A stretch of DNA of 64,000 nt from Mycobacterium colombiense CECT 3035 (GTDB lineage: Bacteria > Actinomycetota > Actinomycetes > Mycobacteriales > Mycobacteriaceae): assembly GCF_002105755.1 (NCBI RefSeq), contig NZ_CP020821.1, positions 2,728,001 to 2,792,000 of the forward strand, in the 5' to 3' direction. Each line of letters begins with the position of its first letter. Within the stretch, counting starts at the first letter, position 1. Positions 26,977 to 40,873 of the stretch are shown one piece after another. The position numbers were made by a program, and so were the translations under genes. The notes under the pieces were generated by a model that saw only the letters and a list, made by a program, of their open reading frames with translations, did not search any database and was not told the origin of the DNA.

Positions 26977-28962
26977 CTAGCCGGTTGAGGAGTGCCGGCC
27001 CGAACCGGTGGGGTCGTCGTCCGGATCGGATCGGTGGTGCCCGCGCAGCGATTCACCGTCGCTGAGGTGAAGTCCCGCCGAGCCGTTGTGGTGTCGGCGC
27101 GGTGGCCGGGTCGGCCGATCGCCCGGCGGCGCGGATCTGGGTGAGCGCCGCACCGCCACCTGGCGGAGGCGCTTGCCGCCGTCCACGTGAGACCCGTTGT
27201 GGGCGGATCCGATTGGTGGAACCTGCGCGGCAGGACCGTGCCGCGGTACCGCGGTGGACGACGGGCGGGGGCGTTCGGCCGGCCGTCGGGGCGGCTCGGG
27301 ATCGAGTGCCCGCTGGGCGTCGAGTTCGCGCACCAGGACGAATTCCACGTACTGGTCGTCGTCATAGTCGTCGTCGACGACGTCGTCGGGGCCCAGCGGA
27401 TCGTCGCCGCCCCTGCCGTCGCCCTTGTCCGCCCGGGGCGCGGAGCCCACCAGGAACAGCGCGGCGACGATGCCGAACAACGCGATGAACGCCGGCAGCA
27501 GCACCGACTGTGACATCGCGGCCGAGAACGGTTCGCGCAGAAACCCGGGCAACTGCAAGGCGATCGCGTCCTCGCCGGTGGCGTCCCCGGACGGCTGCCG
27601 CGGCATCTCGGCGGTGATCCGCCACGTCATGAACGCGGCCATGCCTGCGCTGCCGAGGACCGCGCCGAGCTGGCGCACGGAGTTGTATACGGCCGAGCCC
27701 GCGCCGGCCAGGTGTGGCGGCAGGTTGCGCGTCGCGGTCGCGGTCAGCGGCGACCACACGAACGCCATCCCGACACCCATCGCGAAGAACGGCAACACCA
27801 GCCGCCAGATCGGTGTCGTCGGCAGCATCTCGAAGGTCAGCCAGGTCAGCGCGATCGCCAGCACCGAGAAGCCGAAGCCGAGCACCGGTTGCGGATGGTA
27901 TTTGTCGACGATCTTGCCGACGAACGGCGCGAAGACACCGTTGGCGATCGCCATCGGCGCGATCAGCAGGGCCGACCGCGTCGGCGACAGGCCGCACACG
28001 GCCTGCGCGTAGAACGTCAGCGGCAGCATCATCGCCGTCGCGGTGAACGAGATGATGGCGACGCCGGCGTTGCACAGGCTGAAGTCGCGGTCGCCGAAGA
28101 TGATCAGCGGAATGAGCGGCTCGTGGGCGTTCAGCGCCTGCCAGAACGCGAAGGCCGTCATGAACCCGACGCCTGCGACGATCAATGCCCAGATCCACGG
28201 CTGCCAGTGCGCGGCCTGCCCCTGCTGCAGCCCGAACACGATCAGGAAGATCCCGATGCCTGACAGCGCGACCCCGATCAGGTCGAAGCGGTGCAACTGG
28301 GTGGGCAGCACTGGAACCAGCCAATACGCCAACACCAGCCCGATGACCCCGATGGGGACGTTGACGAAGAAGATCCACTGCCAGCCCAGCCCGTCGACCA
28401 GGACACCTCCGGCCAGCGGGCCCACCAGGCTGGCCACGCCGGCGGTGGCGCCCCACAGGCTGACCGCGACGCCGCGCCGCTCCGACGGGAAGATCCGGGT
28501 GATGGTCGACAGGGTCTGCGGGGTGAGCAGCCCTGCGCCGACGCCCTGCACGACGCGCGCCGCGATCAGCATCGCGGCGCTGCCGGCCAGCCCACACCAC
28601 ACCGAGGAAGCGGTGAACACGACCAGGCCGAACAGGTACAGGTTCTTGGGACCGAACCGATCGCCAAGGCGCCCCGCCACCAGCAACACGACCGCATAGC
28701 CCAGCAGGTAGGCGCTGGTCACCCAGACCACGGTGTCGTAGCCGATCCGCAGGCTGGCCATGATGGTCGGGTTGGCGATCGCGACGATGGTCGAGTCGAC
28801 CATGATCATGAAGAAGCCGATCATCATCGCCCACAGCGGGTTCCAGGGATTGTGCGACTGCGGCGAACTCTGCGTGAAAAAGTCCCAGCGGTGGGCCGCC
28901 CGGGCCGGCACCGGTCCCCCGCGGCCCGTTCCTGCGGGCGTGCGGGGCGCAGCCGTGGTCAT
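26977..28962 (-). CDS. DHA2-family (14-TM) MFS drug transporter (Rv1250 homologue)
   Basis: The 661-aa protein has 14 predicted membrane helices in the EmrB/QacA mould, with [12 protein letters not shown] in helix 1 and [11 protein letters not shown] in the loop between helices 2 and 3. It would export drugs or lipidic compounds by proton antiport. An unusual hydrophilic C-terminal tail of about 150 residues begins with an acidic stretch ([16 protein letters not shown]) and continues Pro/Arg/His-rich; it makes the protein longer than Rv1250 (579 aa). ATG 28960-28962 is favoured over GTG 28971 because GAGGTGGGG lies just upstream. The stop is 5 bp from the convergent helicase gene. Confidence 0.9.
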   Translation of the reverse strand: MTTAAPRTPAGTGRGGPVPARAAHRWDFFTQSSPQSHNPWNPLWAMMIGFFMIMVDSTIVAIANPTIMASLRIGYDTVVWVTSAYLLGYAVVLLVAGRLGDRFGPKNLYLFGLVVFTASSVWCGLAGSAAMLIAARVVQGVGAGLLTPQTLSTITRIFPSERRGVAVSLWGATAGVASLVGPLAGGVLVDGLGWQWIFFVNVPIGVIGLVLAYWLVPVLPTQLHRFDLIGVALSGIGIFLIVFGLQQGQAAHWQPWIWALIVAGVGFMTAFAFWQALNAHEPLIPLIIFGDRDFSLCNAGVAIISFTATAMMLPLTFYAQAVCGLSPTRSALLIAPMAIANGVFAPFVGKIVDKYHPQPVLGFGFSVLAIALTWLTFEMLPTTPIWRLVLPFFAMGVGMAFVWSPLTATATRNLPPHLAGAGSAVYNSVRQLGAVLGSAGMAAFMTWRITAEMPRQPSGDATGEDAIALQLPGFLREPFSAAMSQSVLLPAFIALFGIVAALFLVGSAPRADKGDGRGGDDPLGPDDVVDDDYDDDQYVEFVLVRELDAQRALDPEPPRRPAERPRPSSTAVPRHGPAAQVPPIGSAHNGSHVDGGKRLRQVAVRRSPRSAPPGDRPTRPPRRHHNGSAGLHLSDGESLRGHHRSDPDDDPTGSGRHSSTG

Positions 28963-29233
28963 CCACCCCACCTCGTTTCGTTCCCGACGATGCTGTTCAG
29001 TCGTATCGGCCCGGCCGGTCGACCGGCCTCACTCACGCCGGTGATACACCACGCGCGGGGCGCGGTAAACAGCGTGAGGACCGGCGAACGGCACGGGCCG
29101 TGGCAGACATCCAGCTGCATTATTCCCGGTGAGGCAATAGGCCGGCAGCCACGGACCCGGTCAGGGCGCATAACGCGGCAGTATTCATTGCGGGCGCGTT
29201 AGCCTGGGGGAACGCCATCTGCAGGAGAGAAAT

Positions 29234-30013
29234 ATGCGGGCTCGACGGAAAAAGTCGCCGAACCGGTTGTTCGCCATGTCCAGCACGGGACAGCAGCCGA
29301 CCGCCAAGAACGGTCGGCCGAAAATGTCCGCGCGGGCGTTGGCGCAGGTCATCGAGCGGAGCTCGTGGATCCAGGGCCCGGCCGCCGAGGCCTATGTGAC
29401 CCGGCTGCGCAACGCGCACCCCGATGCCGGCCCGGCGGAGATCATGGCCAAGCTGCAGAAGCGATACCTGGCGATCGTGACGGCCGGCGGCGTTGCCGTG
29501 GGGGCCGCCGCGACGGTTCCCGGCATCGGCACGATCAGCGCCCTGTCCGCGGCGGCCGCGGAAACGGTGACATTCCTGGAGGCCACCGCGTTCTTCGTGC
29601 TGGCGACGGCGGTGGTCTACGACATTCCGGCCGATAACCGGGAGCGGCGCCGCGCGCTCGTGCTGGCGGTCCTGGTCGGCGACAACAGCGAGCGCGCCGT
29701 CGCCCAGCTGATCGGCCCGGGCCGCACCAACGGCGGCTGGGTTTCCGAGAGCCTGGCCGCCCTGCCGCTGTCGTCGATGTCGAAGCTGAACTCGCGGCTG
29801 CTCAAGTCGTGGGTCCGCAAGTACACCGTGCGCCGCGGTGCCCTGCTGTTCGGCAAACTGCTGCCGGTCGGCATCGGGGTCGTGGTGGGCGCCATCGGCA
29901 ACTACCTCGCCGGCAAGAAGATGATCCGCAACACCAACCGGGCGTTCGGCACCCCGCCGGCGCGCTGGCCACGCGCGCTGCATCTGGTGCCTCCCGTTCA
30001 CGAGGCCGGCTAG
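29234..30013 (+). CDS. Conserved membrane-associated protein (Rv1249c homologue)
   Basis: The 259-aa protein (Rv1249c is 262 aa) has a very basic N-terminus (RARRKKSPNR). A glycine/alanine-rich hydrophobic segment at ~80-105 (AGGVAVGAAATVPGIG) is followed by a second at ~115-135, and another glycine-rich hydrophobic stretch lies near 215-235 (LPVGIGVVVGAIGNYLAG). No enzyme motif is apparent and I cannot assign a function. The ATG at 29234 has GGAGAG 6 nt upstream, a good ribosome-binding site. It is divergent from the MFS pump by 271 bp; that gap holds no further gene that I can see. Confidence 0.82.
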   Translation: MRARRKKSPNRLFAMSSTGQQPTAKNGRPKMSARALAQVIERSSWIQGPAAEAYVTRLRNAHPDAGPAEIMAKLQKRYLAIVTAGGVAVGAAATVPGIGTISALSAAAAETVTFLEATAFFVLATAVVYDIPADNRERRRALVLAVLVGDNSERAVAQLIGPGRTNGGWVSESLAALPLSSMSKLNSRLLKSWVRKYTVRRGALLFGKLLPVGIGVVVGAIGNYLAGKKMIRNTNRAFGTPPARWPRALHLVPPVHEAG

Positions 30014-30040
30014 CGGCGATCGCCAGCGCGGCGGGTCGCC
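30014..30040. repeat. Short copy of the intergenic repeat core
   Basis: GCGGCGATCGCCAGCGCGGC followed by GGGTCGCC starts directly after the stop codon at 30011-30013. It matches the beginning and end of the 56-bp unit seen at 49990 but lacks the middle. The remaining 30041-30247 is the kgd upstream region, with no other gene. Confidence 0.55.
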
Positions 30041-30247
30041 ACACTAGGTTGTAGCCGGGACTAGCCCCCGGCCGTCCCCGCGTCCCCCGGTCAACCTGGC
30101 GGATCGGCGGCGAAAGGTTAGCCTTTATAGGGCGGAAACAATGGGTACCGCCTTGGGTGTGAGGTGTTCGGTCGTCCGGGGCCGACAAGGGTGCAGGCGC
30201 CACGGGAATGCGCTTGCGGAACAGAAGGATTGAGGCGAACTGCGGTC

Positions 30248-33967
<3,720 letters not shown>

Positions 33968-34058
33968 CCGGGCGACCACGCCGATCCCACCCGCGGGTAT
34001 CAGGGACCGCCGGTACCGGCTAGCCTCGACGCAAACGTGCCGATAAGGAAGGGTGCTC

Positions 34059-34886
34059 ATGCAAGGGTTCGCCGGCAAGGTCGCGGTGGTGACGGGCGCG
34101 GGTTCGGGTATCGGGCAGGCGCTGGCCCTGGAGTTGGCCCGCTCGGGCGCAAAAGTGGCCATCAGCGACGTCGACATCGAGGGCCTGGCCCACACCGAGG
34201 AACAGCTCAAGGCCATCGGCGCGTCGTTCAAGTCCGACCGGCTCGACGTGACCGAGCGCGAGGCGTTTTTGGCCTACGCCGACGGCGTCAAGGAGCACTT
34301 CGGCAAGGTCAACCAGATCTACAACAACGCCGGCATCGCCTTCACCGGCGACGTCGAAGTCAGCCAGTTCAAGGACATCGAACGGGTGATGGACGTCGAC
34401 TTCTGGGGCGTCGTCAACGGCACCAAGGCGTTCCTGCCGCACCTGATCGCCTCCGGCGATGGACACGTCATCAACGTGTCCAGCGTGTTCGGGCTGTTCT
34501 CGGTGCCCGGGCAGGCGGCCTACAACTCGGCCAAGTTCGCCGTGCGCGGCTTCACCGAGGCGCTGCGGCAAGAGATGGGGGCGGCCGGCCACCCGGTGGC
34601 CGTCACCACGGTGCACCCCGGTGGCATCAAGACCGCCATCGCGCGCAACGCCACCGCCGCCGAGGGTCTGGACCAGGCCGAGCTGGCCAAATTGTTCGAC
34701 AAGCGGCTGGCCAAGACCACCCCGCACCGCGCGGCCCAGATCATCCTGGACGCGGTGCGCAAGAAGAAGGCGCGGGTGCTGGTCGGTTCGGACGCCAAGA
34801 TGCTGGACATCCTGGTGCGGCTGACGGGTTCGGGTTATCAACGGCTGTTCGGGCCGGTGATGGGCCGGTTGCTGCCCAAGCAGTGA
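34059..34886 (+). CDS. Short-chain dehydrogenase/reductase, copy 1 (Rv1245c homologue)
   Basis: The 275-aa NAD(P)-dependent oxidoreductase has a Rossmann motif TGAGSGIGQA (~12), the NNAGI motif (~85), catalytic Ser in INVSSVFGLF (~142) and YNSAK (Tyr/Lys, ~155-159). The substrate is unknown. ATG 34059 is chosen, with AAGGAAGG just upstream. The gene is the first of two tandem paralogues; parts of its sequence are identical to copy 2 at every codon position. In M. tuberculosis a relBE module sits between kgd and this gene; none is present here. Confidence 0.9.
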   Translation: MQGFAGKVAVVTGAGSGIGQALALELARSGAKVAISDVDIEGLAHTEEQLKAIGASFKSDRLDVTEREAFLAYADGVKEHFGKVNQIYNNAGIAFTGDVEVSQFKDIERVMDVDFWGVVNGTKAFLPHLIASGDGHVINVSSVFGLFSVPGQAAYNSAKFAVRGFTEALRQEMGAAGHPVAVTTVHPGGIKTAIARNATAAEGLDQAELAKLFDKRLAKTTPHRAAQIILDAVRKKKARVLVGSDAKMLDILVRLTGSGYQRLFGPVMGRLLPKQ

Positions 34887-34983
34887 CTCGCAGCGCCGCC
34901 GATTCACGATTTCGCACTGCGGTAGCCAGCATCGCTGGTAACGATTAGCGTCAAGCGGTCAAGCTGCCACGAGGGAGTGTTGC

Positions 34984-35835
34984 ATGGATACGTTCGCCGG
35001 CAAGGTCGCCGTCGTCACCGGCGCCGGTTCGGGCATCGGCCAGGCGCTGGCCGTGGAGCTCGGCCGGGCGGGTGCCAGGGTGGCCATCAGCGACGTCGAC
35101 ACCGCGGGGCTGGCGCAGACCGCCGAACAGCTGACGGCGATCGGCGCGACGTTCAAGTCCGACCGGCTCGACGTCACCGAGCGCGAAGCGTTTTTGGCCT
35201 ACGCCGACGGCGTCAAGGAGCACTTCGGCAAGGTCAACCAGATCTACAACAACGCCGGCATCACGTTCATCGGATCCATCGTGGACAGCCGGTTCAAGGA
35301 CATCGAGCGGGTGATCGACGTCGACTATTGGGGCGTCGTCAACGGCACCAAGGCGTTCCTGCCGCACCTGATCGCCTCCGGCGACGGACACGTCATCAAC
35401 ATCTCGAGCGCGCTTGGCCTGTTCTCCGCGCCCGGTCAGGCGGCCTACGTCTCGGCCAAGTTCGCCGTCCGGGGATTCACCGAGGCGCTGCATCAGGAGA
35501 TGGCCCGCGCCGGTCACCCGGTGCGGGTGACGACGGTGCATCCGGGCGGCATCAAGACCGCGTTCGCCCGCAACGCCACGGGCGTCGAGGGACTCGACCA
35601 TGCCGAGCTGGCCAGCCTGTTCGAGGAGCAGCAGGCCAAGACCACCCCGCAGCGGGCCGCGCAGTTGATCCTCGACGGCGTGCGCAAGAACAAGGCCCGG
35701 GTTTTGGTCGGTCCCGACGTCAAGGCGATGGACCTGCTGGTGCGGGTCGCCGGGCCGAACTACGACCGACTGCTGGGCGGGCCCGTGATGAGCCGACTTC
35801 AGCAGGCCGTGCATCGGCTGATGCCGAAGCGCTGA
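34984..35835 (+). CDS. Short-chain dehydrogenase/reductase, copy 2
   Basis: The 283-aa paralogue of the preceding gene has the same motifs (TGAGSGIGQA, NNAGI, ISSALGLF, YVSAK). The Tyr in YVSAK and the Lys four residues later are kept, so it should be active. It differs mostly at the C-terminus and around the substrate-binding loop (FIGSIVDSRFKD versus FTGDVEVSQFKD), suggesting altered specificity. The ATG at 34984 has GAGGGAG 7-8 nt upstream. It ends 3 bp before the reconstructed lpqZ stop on the other strand. Confidence 0.9.
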   Translation: MDTFAGKVAVVTGAGSGIGQALAVELGRAGARVAISDVDTAGLAQTAEQLTAIGATFKSDRLDVTEREAFLAYADGVKEHFGKVNQIYNNAGITFIGSIVDSRFKDIERVIDVDYWGVVNGTKAFLPHLIASGDGHVINISSALGLFSAPGQAAYVSAKFAVRGFTEALHQEMARAGHPVRVTTVHPGGIKTAFARNATGVEGLDHAELASLFEEQQAKTTPQRAAQLILDGVRKNKARVLVGPDVKAMDLLVRVAGPNYDRLLGGPVMSRLQQAVHRLMPKR

Positions 35836-35838
35836 TCG

Positions 35839-36707
35839 TCACCGGCCGAGCGGGTGCTCGGCCAGCCAGCCCCCGCCACCGCCTGCGGGTCGGCGCCGGC
35901 GGCGACCTGGCGGCGCATCTCCACCAGGGCCGCGGTGTCCAGCACACCGGCCACCTCGTTGATCGCCAGCAACTGCCGATCGCTGAGCGCGTTGCGGCGA
36001 TACAGCGGCACCACGTTCTCGGCGCGGACCAGGGCGGGCTTGCCGTCGGCCAGCGCGACCAGGTCTCCGGGGGTGCCGGGATCGGTGCTGGTGGTCCACC
36101 CGGCGGTCACCTGCCCGGCCCGGATTGCGGCGAACATCGTTGCGCCATCCGGAAATTCGCGTGCTGCGGGAAGGTGGCAGGAGCCGATCGTCGACGGATG
36201 CCGATGCCCGGCGACGGTCCCGACGGCCAGGCCGTCGCAGTGCCGGGGCAGCGTGCTCAGGTCGGCACTGACATCGCTGCCGCCCCAGGCCTTGGCGGTC
36301 GGCTGACTCACCAGCAACACGGGCTTGTCTTCGGCGGCGGTCGTGTAGTCGCCCGCGACGACGCCCTCGGGCAGCGCGGCGATCATCGCGCGGTAGACGT
36401 CTTTGTCCGACATCGCCGTCGCACCGGGCTGCAGGGCTTGCAGCGTGCGGCCGGTGAACGCGGGAACGACGGTGAAGGCCCCGGAGTCCAACTGCGGCTT
36501 GGGGTCCGCCGCGGTCGCGGCCCGCGCGCCGAACCCGTAGGACCGCAGGGCGGCGACGTACACGCCGGCCAGCAGCGCCGCATCGGCGTCAGGCCGGGAT
36601 CCGACGACCACTTCGGCGCGGGCGCGACGGTCGCCGGTGTCGGTCGCGCAACCGGCGACGGTCAGCGCGGCGGCGAGCAGCGGCACCGCCAGCCTGCCGA
36701 TTCTCAC
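35839..36707 (-). pseudogene. lpqZ: LpqZ, OpuAC-type substrate-binding lipoprotein (frameshift near 3' end)
   Basis: The reading frame opens at GTG 36705-36707 with a signal peptide ending in the lipobox VAGC. A glycine-betaine/choline-binding-like domain follows (VVVGSRPDADAALLAGVYVAAL, LDSGAFTVVPAFTGRTL). Near 35870-35874 (CCCCC on the plus strand) the frame changes. One extra base there restores the family-like ending GWLAEHPLGR and a stop at 35839, giving 289 aa (M. tuberculosis LpqZ 286). As written, the frame runs on to 35799 with an unrelated tail overlapping the SDR gene. This is possibly an assembly error. No permease or ATPase partner is adjacent. The start overlaps the malic enzyme stop (GTGA). 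Confidence 0.8.
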
Positions 36708-37903
36708 TCCGCGGTATCTGAGACTTCTGTGGCCAGCGCCACCGCCGTCGCGACCGCTTCCCCGACCCGGGTGTCCAGGGGGCTGGGGACGATCCGGTCG
36801 AGGGCCAGGTCGTCGCTGACGACGGAGAAGATCGCCTCGGCCGCGGCGACCATCATCTTCTCGGTGATCCGGCGCGCGCCGGCTTCCAGCGCACCGCGGA
36901 ACACCCCGGGGAAGGCCAGCACGTTGTTGATCTGATTCGGGAAATCGCTGCGGCCGGTGGCCACCACCGCGGCGTACTTGGCCGCGATCTGCGGGTGGAT
37001 CTCCGGATCGGGGTTGGACAGCGCGAACACGATCCCGCCCGGCGCCATGGTGGCGATCATCTCCTCGCGGACCACGCCGCCCGACAGCCCCAGGAACACG
37101 TCGGCGTCCCGAATGGCCTCGGCCAGGCTGCCGGTAAGGCCGGTGGGGTTGGTGCGCTGCGCCAGAGCCACCTTGACGTCGTTCATGTCGTCGCGACCGG
37201 TGTGCAGGATCCCGCGCGAGTCGAGCACGGTGACATCCGAAACACCCATCGCCATAAGGAGATTGGTGCACGCGATACCAGCCGCGCCGGCTCCGGACAC
37301 CGCCACCTTCAGCGAGGCCATGTCGCGGCCGAGCACCTTGCTGGCGCCCATCAGGGCGGCCAGCACCACGATCGCCGTGCCGTGTTGGTCGTCGTGCATC
37401 ACCGGGCAGTCCAGCGCCTCGATGAGACGACGCTCGATCTCGAAGCAGCGCGGGGCCGAGATGTCCTCGAGGTTGACGGCGCCGAACGTCGGGCGCAGGC
37501 GCACCAGGGTTTCCACGATCTCGTCGGGATCCTTGGTGTCCAGCACGATCGGGATGGCGTTCAGCCCACCGTATGCCTGAAACAGCGCGCACTTGCCTTC
37601 CATGACCGGCAGCGACGCCGCGGGCCCGATGTCGCCGAGGCCCAGCACCGCGCTGCCGTCGCTGACCACGGCCACCAGCCGGTTCGCCCACGTGTAGCGG
37701 GCCGCCTGCGCATGGTCGGCGGCGATCGCCCGGCTGACCTGCGCCACGCCCGGGGTGTAGGCGATCGACAATGCGCGCTGGGTGTCCAGCGGGGACGTCA
37801 GGCCCACGGAGAGCTTGCCGCCTACGTGTGCCTCGAAGATCTCCGCGTCGGTGATCACGCCCTGCTCGGCCTTCGTCTGTATCGATTCAAGCAATTCGGA
37901 CAC
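36704..37903 (-). CDS. Malic enzyme, short NAD(P)-dependent type
   Basis: The 399-aa enzyme oxidatively decarboxylates malate to pyruvate. Landmarks are [15 protein letters not shown] (conserved Tyr region, ~48), [14 protein letters not shown] (~85), [12 protein letters not shown] (metal-binding Glu/Asp, ~148), [12 protein letters not shown] (~170), a dinucleotide-binding [13 protein letters not shown] (~205) and [12 protein letters not shown] (~298). It lacks the phosphotransacetylase-like tail of MaeB. The GTG at 37903 opens the frame. It follows mdh by 94 bp on the same strand and is coupled to lpqZ. M. tuberculosis carries vapBC33 and a PE_PGRS gene at this location and a different, longer malic enzyme elsewhere. 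Confidence 0.92.
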   Translation of the reverse strand: MSELLESIQTKAEQGVITDAEIFEAHVGGKLSVGLTSPLDTQRALSIAYTPGVAQVSRAIAADHAQAARYTWANRLVAVVSDGSAVLGLGDIGPAASLPVMEGKCALFQAYGGLNAIPIVLDTKDPDEIVETLVRLRPTFGAVNLEDISAPRCFEIERRLIEALDCPVMHDDQHGTAIVVLAALMGASKVLGRDMASLKVAVSGAGAAGIACTNLLMAMGVSDVTVLDSRGILHTGRDDMNDVKVALAQRTNPTGLTGSLAEAIRDADVFLGLSGGVVREEMIATMAPGGIVFALSNPDPEIHPQIAAKYAAVVATGRSDFPNQINNVLAFPGVFRGALEAGARRITEKMMVAAAEAIFSVVSDDLALDRIVPSPLDTRVGEAVATAVALATEVSDTAE

Positions 37904-37997
37904 GCGCTTCAGGGTACTGACTACCCATTAGTAGGCCTAATTGGTGAGCTAGGTCTCACGTACCGGTCCGGTGCGCCCGTCGCGCTGGGGATCGCCG

Positions 37998-38987
37998 CTA
38001 GATCAGCTTGAGTTGCGTGACGGCGGCGCGCTCGTCGACCAGCTCGGCGGTGGTCTTGTCGATGCGGCCGCGGGAGAACTCGTCGATCTCCAGCCCCTGC
38101 ACGATCGACCAGTTGCCATCCTTGGTGGTCACCGGGAACGACGACACGATGCCCTCGGGCACGCCGTAGGAGCCGTCGGAGTAGACCGCCATCGACACCC
38201 AGTCACCGTCCGGGCTGCCCAGCAGCCAGGAGCGGGCGGCGTCGACGGTGGCCGACGCGGCCGAGGCGGCCGACGAGGCGCCGCGCGCGTCGATGATCGC
38301 CGCGCCGCGCTTGGCGACCGTCGGGATGAAGTCGTTCTCGATCCAGTTCTGGTCGTTGACCACCTCGGCGGCGTTCTTGCCGCCCACCTCGGCGTGGAAG
38401 ATGTCGGGGTACTGGGTGGCCGAGTGGTTGCCCCAGATCGTCATCTTCTTGATGTCGGTGACCTTGGCGCCGGTCTTGTGGGCCAGCTGCGAGATCGCCC
38501 GGTTGTGGTCCAGGCGGGTCAGTGCGGAGAACCGCTCCTTGGGGATGTCGGGGGCGTTGCTCAGCGCGATCAGCGCGTTGGTGTTGGCCGGGTTGCCGGT
38601 CACCCCGATGCGGACGTCGTCGGCGGCGACGGAGTTGAGCGCCTTGCCCTGCGCGGTGAAGATCGCGCCGTTGGCCTCCAGCAGGTCGCTGCGCTCCATG
38701 CCCGGGCCGCGCGGCCGCGCGCCGACCAGCAGCGCCAGGTTGACGCCGTCGAAGATCTTGTTCGCGTCCGCGCCGATCTGGACGCCGGACAGCAACGGGA
38801 ACGCGCAGTCGTCCAGCTCCATCACGACGCCCTCGAGCGCCTTGAGCGCGGGTTCGATCTCCAGGAGGCGCAGCTCGATCGGGCGGTCCGGGCCCAGCAG
38901 CGAGCCACTCGCCAGGCGGAACAACAGGCTGTAGCCGATCTGGCCGGCGGCGCCGGTGACGGCGACCTTGAGAGGACTTGCGCTCAC
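37998..38987 (-). CDS. mdh: Malate dehydrogenase
   Basis: The 329-aa protein is the same length as M. tuberculosis Mdh and catalyses malate/oxaloacetate interconversion with NAD in the TCA cycle. The N-terminal [18 protein letters not shown] binds [23 protein letters not shown] is the mobile substrate loop with the catalytic arginines, and NHSATQYPD carries the catalytic His (~185). The GTG start at 38985-38987 ([14 protein letters not shown]) fits the family. With the downstream malic enzyme it forms a malate node near kgd. Confidence 0.96.
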   Translation of the reverse strand: MSASPLKVAVTGAAGQIGYSLLFRLASGSLLGPDRPIELRLLEIEPALKALEGVVMELDDCAFPLLSGVQIGADANKIFDGVNLALLVGARPRGPGMERSDLLEANGAIFTAQGKALNSVAADDVRIGVTGNPANTNALIALSNAPDIPKERFSALTRLDHNRAISQLAHKTGAKVTDIKKMTIWGNHSATQYPDIFHAEVGGKNAAEVVNDQNWIENDFIPTVAKRGAAIIDARGASSAASAASATVDAARSWLLGSPDGDWVSMAVYSDGSYGVPEGIVSSFPVTTKDGNWSIVQGLEIDEFSRGRIDKTTAELVDERAAVTQLKLI

Positions 38988-39177
38988 GTCGATTTACTCC
39001 TTGTGGAGAAGTTCGTGCAGGTTCGGGTTTCGGCTCGAAACTAGCGCACTCTTCTCGGCCGCCGATCCCCGGTCCGCTACCAGGGCTTTTCCGACGCCTG
39101 ATCGTCGCGCTTCGAACAGCCGGGACGCGTACGATGGAGCACCGCCTGGTCGGATCCGCGCACGGTGGGAGGTGGAG

Positions 39178-40278
39178 GTGTTCCAAGGATTTGACGCCTT
39201 GCCCGAAGCGCTTCGGCCCCTCGCGCACGAACCGCAACCCAAGCCGGGCCCGGCGCCCGAGTCACCCAAGCAGACACTGGTCGACTGCGCCGTCTACGCC
39301 GACGGCCACCGGCTGCCCGGCAAACTCGGCTACGCGGCCGCCCTGGACAAAGTGCGCGAGATCGAAACGCTGGGGCACGACGGGTTCGTCTGGGTCGGCC
39401 TGCGCGAACCCAGCCAGTCCGAGATGCAGGAAGTGGCCGACGTGTTCGGGCTGCACCCGCTGGCCGTGGAAGACGCGGTGTGCGCCCACCAGCGGCCCAA
39501 GCTGGAGCGTTACGACGAGACGCTGTTCCTCGTCCTCAAGACCGTCAACTACGTGCCCCACGAATCGGTGGCCCAGGCCCGCCAGATCGTCGAAACCGGC
39601 GAGGTGATGGTCTTCGTCGGCAGGGACTTCCTGGTCACCGTGCGCCACGGCGAGCATGGCGGGCTCTCCGACGTGCGCAAGCGGATGGAGGCCGACGCCG
39701 AGCAGTTACGGCTGGGACCGTATGCGGTGATGCACGCGATCGCCCACGAGGTGGTGAACCACTATCTCGAAGTAAGCCATCTGGTCGAATCCGATATCGA
39801 CAGCATCGAGGAGGTGGCGTTCGCCCCGGGACGCAAACTCGACGTCGAACCCATCTATCTGCTCAAGCGTGAGGTCGTCGAACTGCGCCGGTGCGTCAAC
39901 CCGTTGTCCGGGGCGTTCCACCGAATCCAGATGGAGAACAAGGATTTGATCTCCAAAGAGGTGCGGCGCTACCTGCGCGACCTCGCCGACCACCACTCCG
40001 AGGCCGCCGAACACATCGCCAGCTATGACGACATGCTCAACTCGCTGATCCAGGCGGCGCTGGCCCGGGTCGGGATGCAGCAGAACAACGACATGCGCAA
40101 GATGGCGGCCTGGGCCGGTATCTTGGCGGTGCCCACCATGGTCGCCGCCATCTACGGGATGAACTTCCATTTCATGCCGGAGCTGAACTGGACGTGGGGT
40201 TACCCGGCGATCATGGCACTGATGACCGTCGCCTGCGTGGGACTGTATTTCCAGTTCCGCCGCAACAACTGGCTCTAG
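39178..40278 (+). CDS. corA: Magnesium/cobalt transport protein CorA
   Basis: The 366-aa protein equals M. tuberculosis CorA in length. A large cytoplasmic domain with long helices (~1-300) precedes two C-terminal membrane helices separated by the selectivity signature YGMNFHFMPE (~335). It forms a pentameric Mg2+/Co2+ channel. GTG 39178 (FQGFDALPEAL) is selected because GGGAGGTGGAG precedes it and the M. tuberculosis protein starts with the same residues; the frame is open upstream. It ends 7 bp from the convergent Sufu-like gene. Confidence 0.95.
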   Translation: MFQGFDALPEALRPLAHEPQPKPGPAPESPKQTLVDCAVYADGHRLPGKLGYAAALDKVREIETLGHDGFVWVGLREPSQSEMQEVADVFGLHPLAVEDAVCAHQRPKLERYDETLFLVLKTVNYVPHESVAQARQIVETGEVMVFVGRDFLVTVRHGEHGGLSDVRKRMEADAEQLRLGPYAVMHAIAHEVVNHYLEVSHLVESDIDSIEEVAFAPGRKLDVEPIYLLKREVVELRRCVNPLSGAFHRIQMENKDLISKEVRRYLRDLADHHSEAAEHIASYDDMLNSLIQAALARVGMQQNNDMRKMAAWAGILAVPTMVAAIYGMNFHFMPELNWTWGYPAIMALMTVACVGLYFQFRRNNWL

Positions 40279-40285
40279 AAGGGCG

Positions 40286-40873
40286 TCAACCGGGCTGTGC
40301 GGCAGGGCGATTCGGGTCCAGCACGTCGACCCCGTCGTTGACCCACGCTTGACGCATCGCCTCGGCACCCTTGAGCCGCACCCACGCGGCTTCGGTGGCG
40401 GTGATGGGCGTGGCCGACAGGAACTGCACGGGATCGCGCGGCGGGTCCAGCGGCAGATCGCCGATCTCGCTGTGGCCCAACAGGACAGCGGTGAACGGCA
40501 CCCGCGACGACGGCGACGCCCACAGCGGCGAGCCGAGGTCCACCAGCGCGTCGGCGCACAGCACCACACCGTCGACGGCCGGCGCCGCGGCCAGGATCGC
40601 CAGGCTGCGCGCGAGGCCGGTGACCGGACCGGGATCGCGCAACCGCAGCACGACTTCGGCGCGCGGGCCGCGCACCGGGTCGGCAAGGTCCAGCGTCGGT
40701 TCGGTCATCGGGTGACGCGAGCAGCCCAGCGTGACGTAGTGCACTGTCCCGTCCGGCTCGCGGAAACGCAGCACCTCGATGGTCTCTGTACCCAGAAACG
40801 TCACGCTCGCCGCGTCGGGCTCGGTGTCGGTGAAGTGAGCCCGCAGATGCGCGCGCAGTTGGTCCTGTGTCAC
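40286..40873 (-). CDS. Suppressor-of-fused-like domain protein
   Basis: The 195-aa soluble protein has the Sufu-like plan. [20 protein letters not shown] beta region at ~20-40 is followed by the [11 protein letters not shown] motif (~50), and [19 protein letters not shown] lies near the C-terminus. Bacterial Sufu-domain proteins often act as immunity or scaffold proteins, but no function is proven. The GTG start overlaps the sugC stop (GTGA, 40870-40873), so it is translated as the last gene of the trehalose importer operon. I do not recall it at this position in M. tuberculosis. Confidence 0.78.
   Translation of the reverse strand: MTQDQLRAHLRAHFTDTEPDAASVTFLGTETIEVLRFREPDGTVHYVTLGCSRHPMTEPTLDLADPVRGPRAEVVLRLRDPGPVTGLARSLAILAAAPAVDGVVLCADALVDLGSPLWASPSSRVPFTAVLLGHSEIGDLPLDPPRDPVQFLSATPITATEAAWVRLKGAEAMRQAWVNDGVDVLDPNRPAAQPG

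Noticed and set aside
30110..30135. IdeR-box-like AAGGTTAGCCTTTATAG upstream of kgd
   Set aside because: Only the left half resembles the iron-box consensus; the right half does not match, and kgd is not a known IdeR target.
35799..37691. Single 630-residue frame covering malic enzyme and lpqZ
   Set aside because: The upstream part is the malic enzyme gene out of frame; LpqZ begins at its own GTG at 36707.
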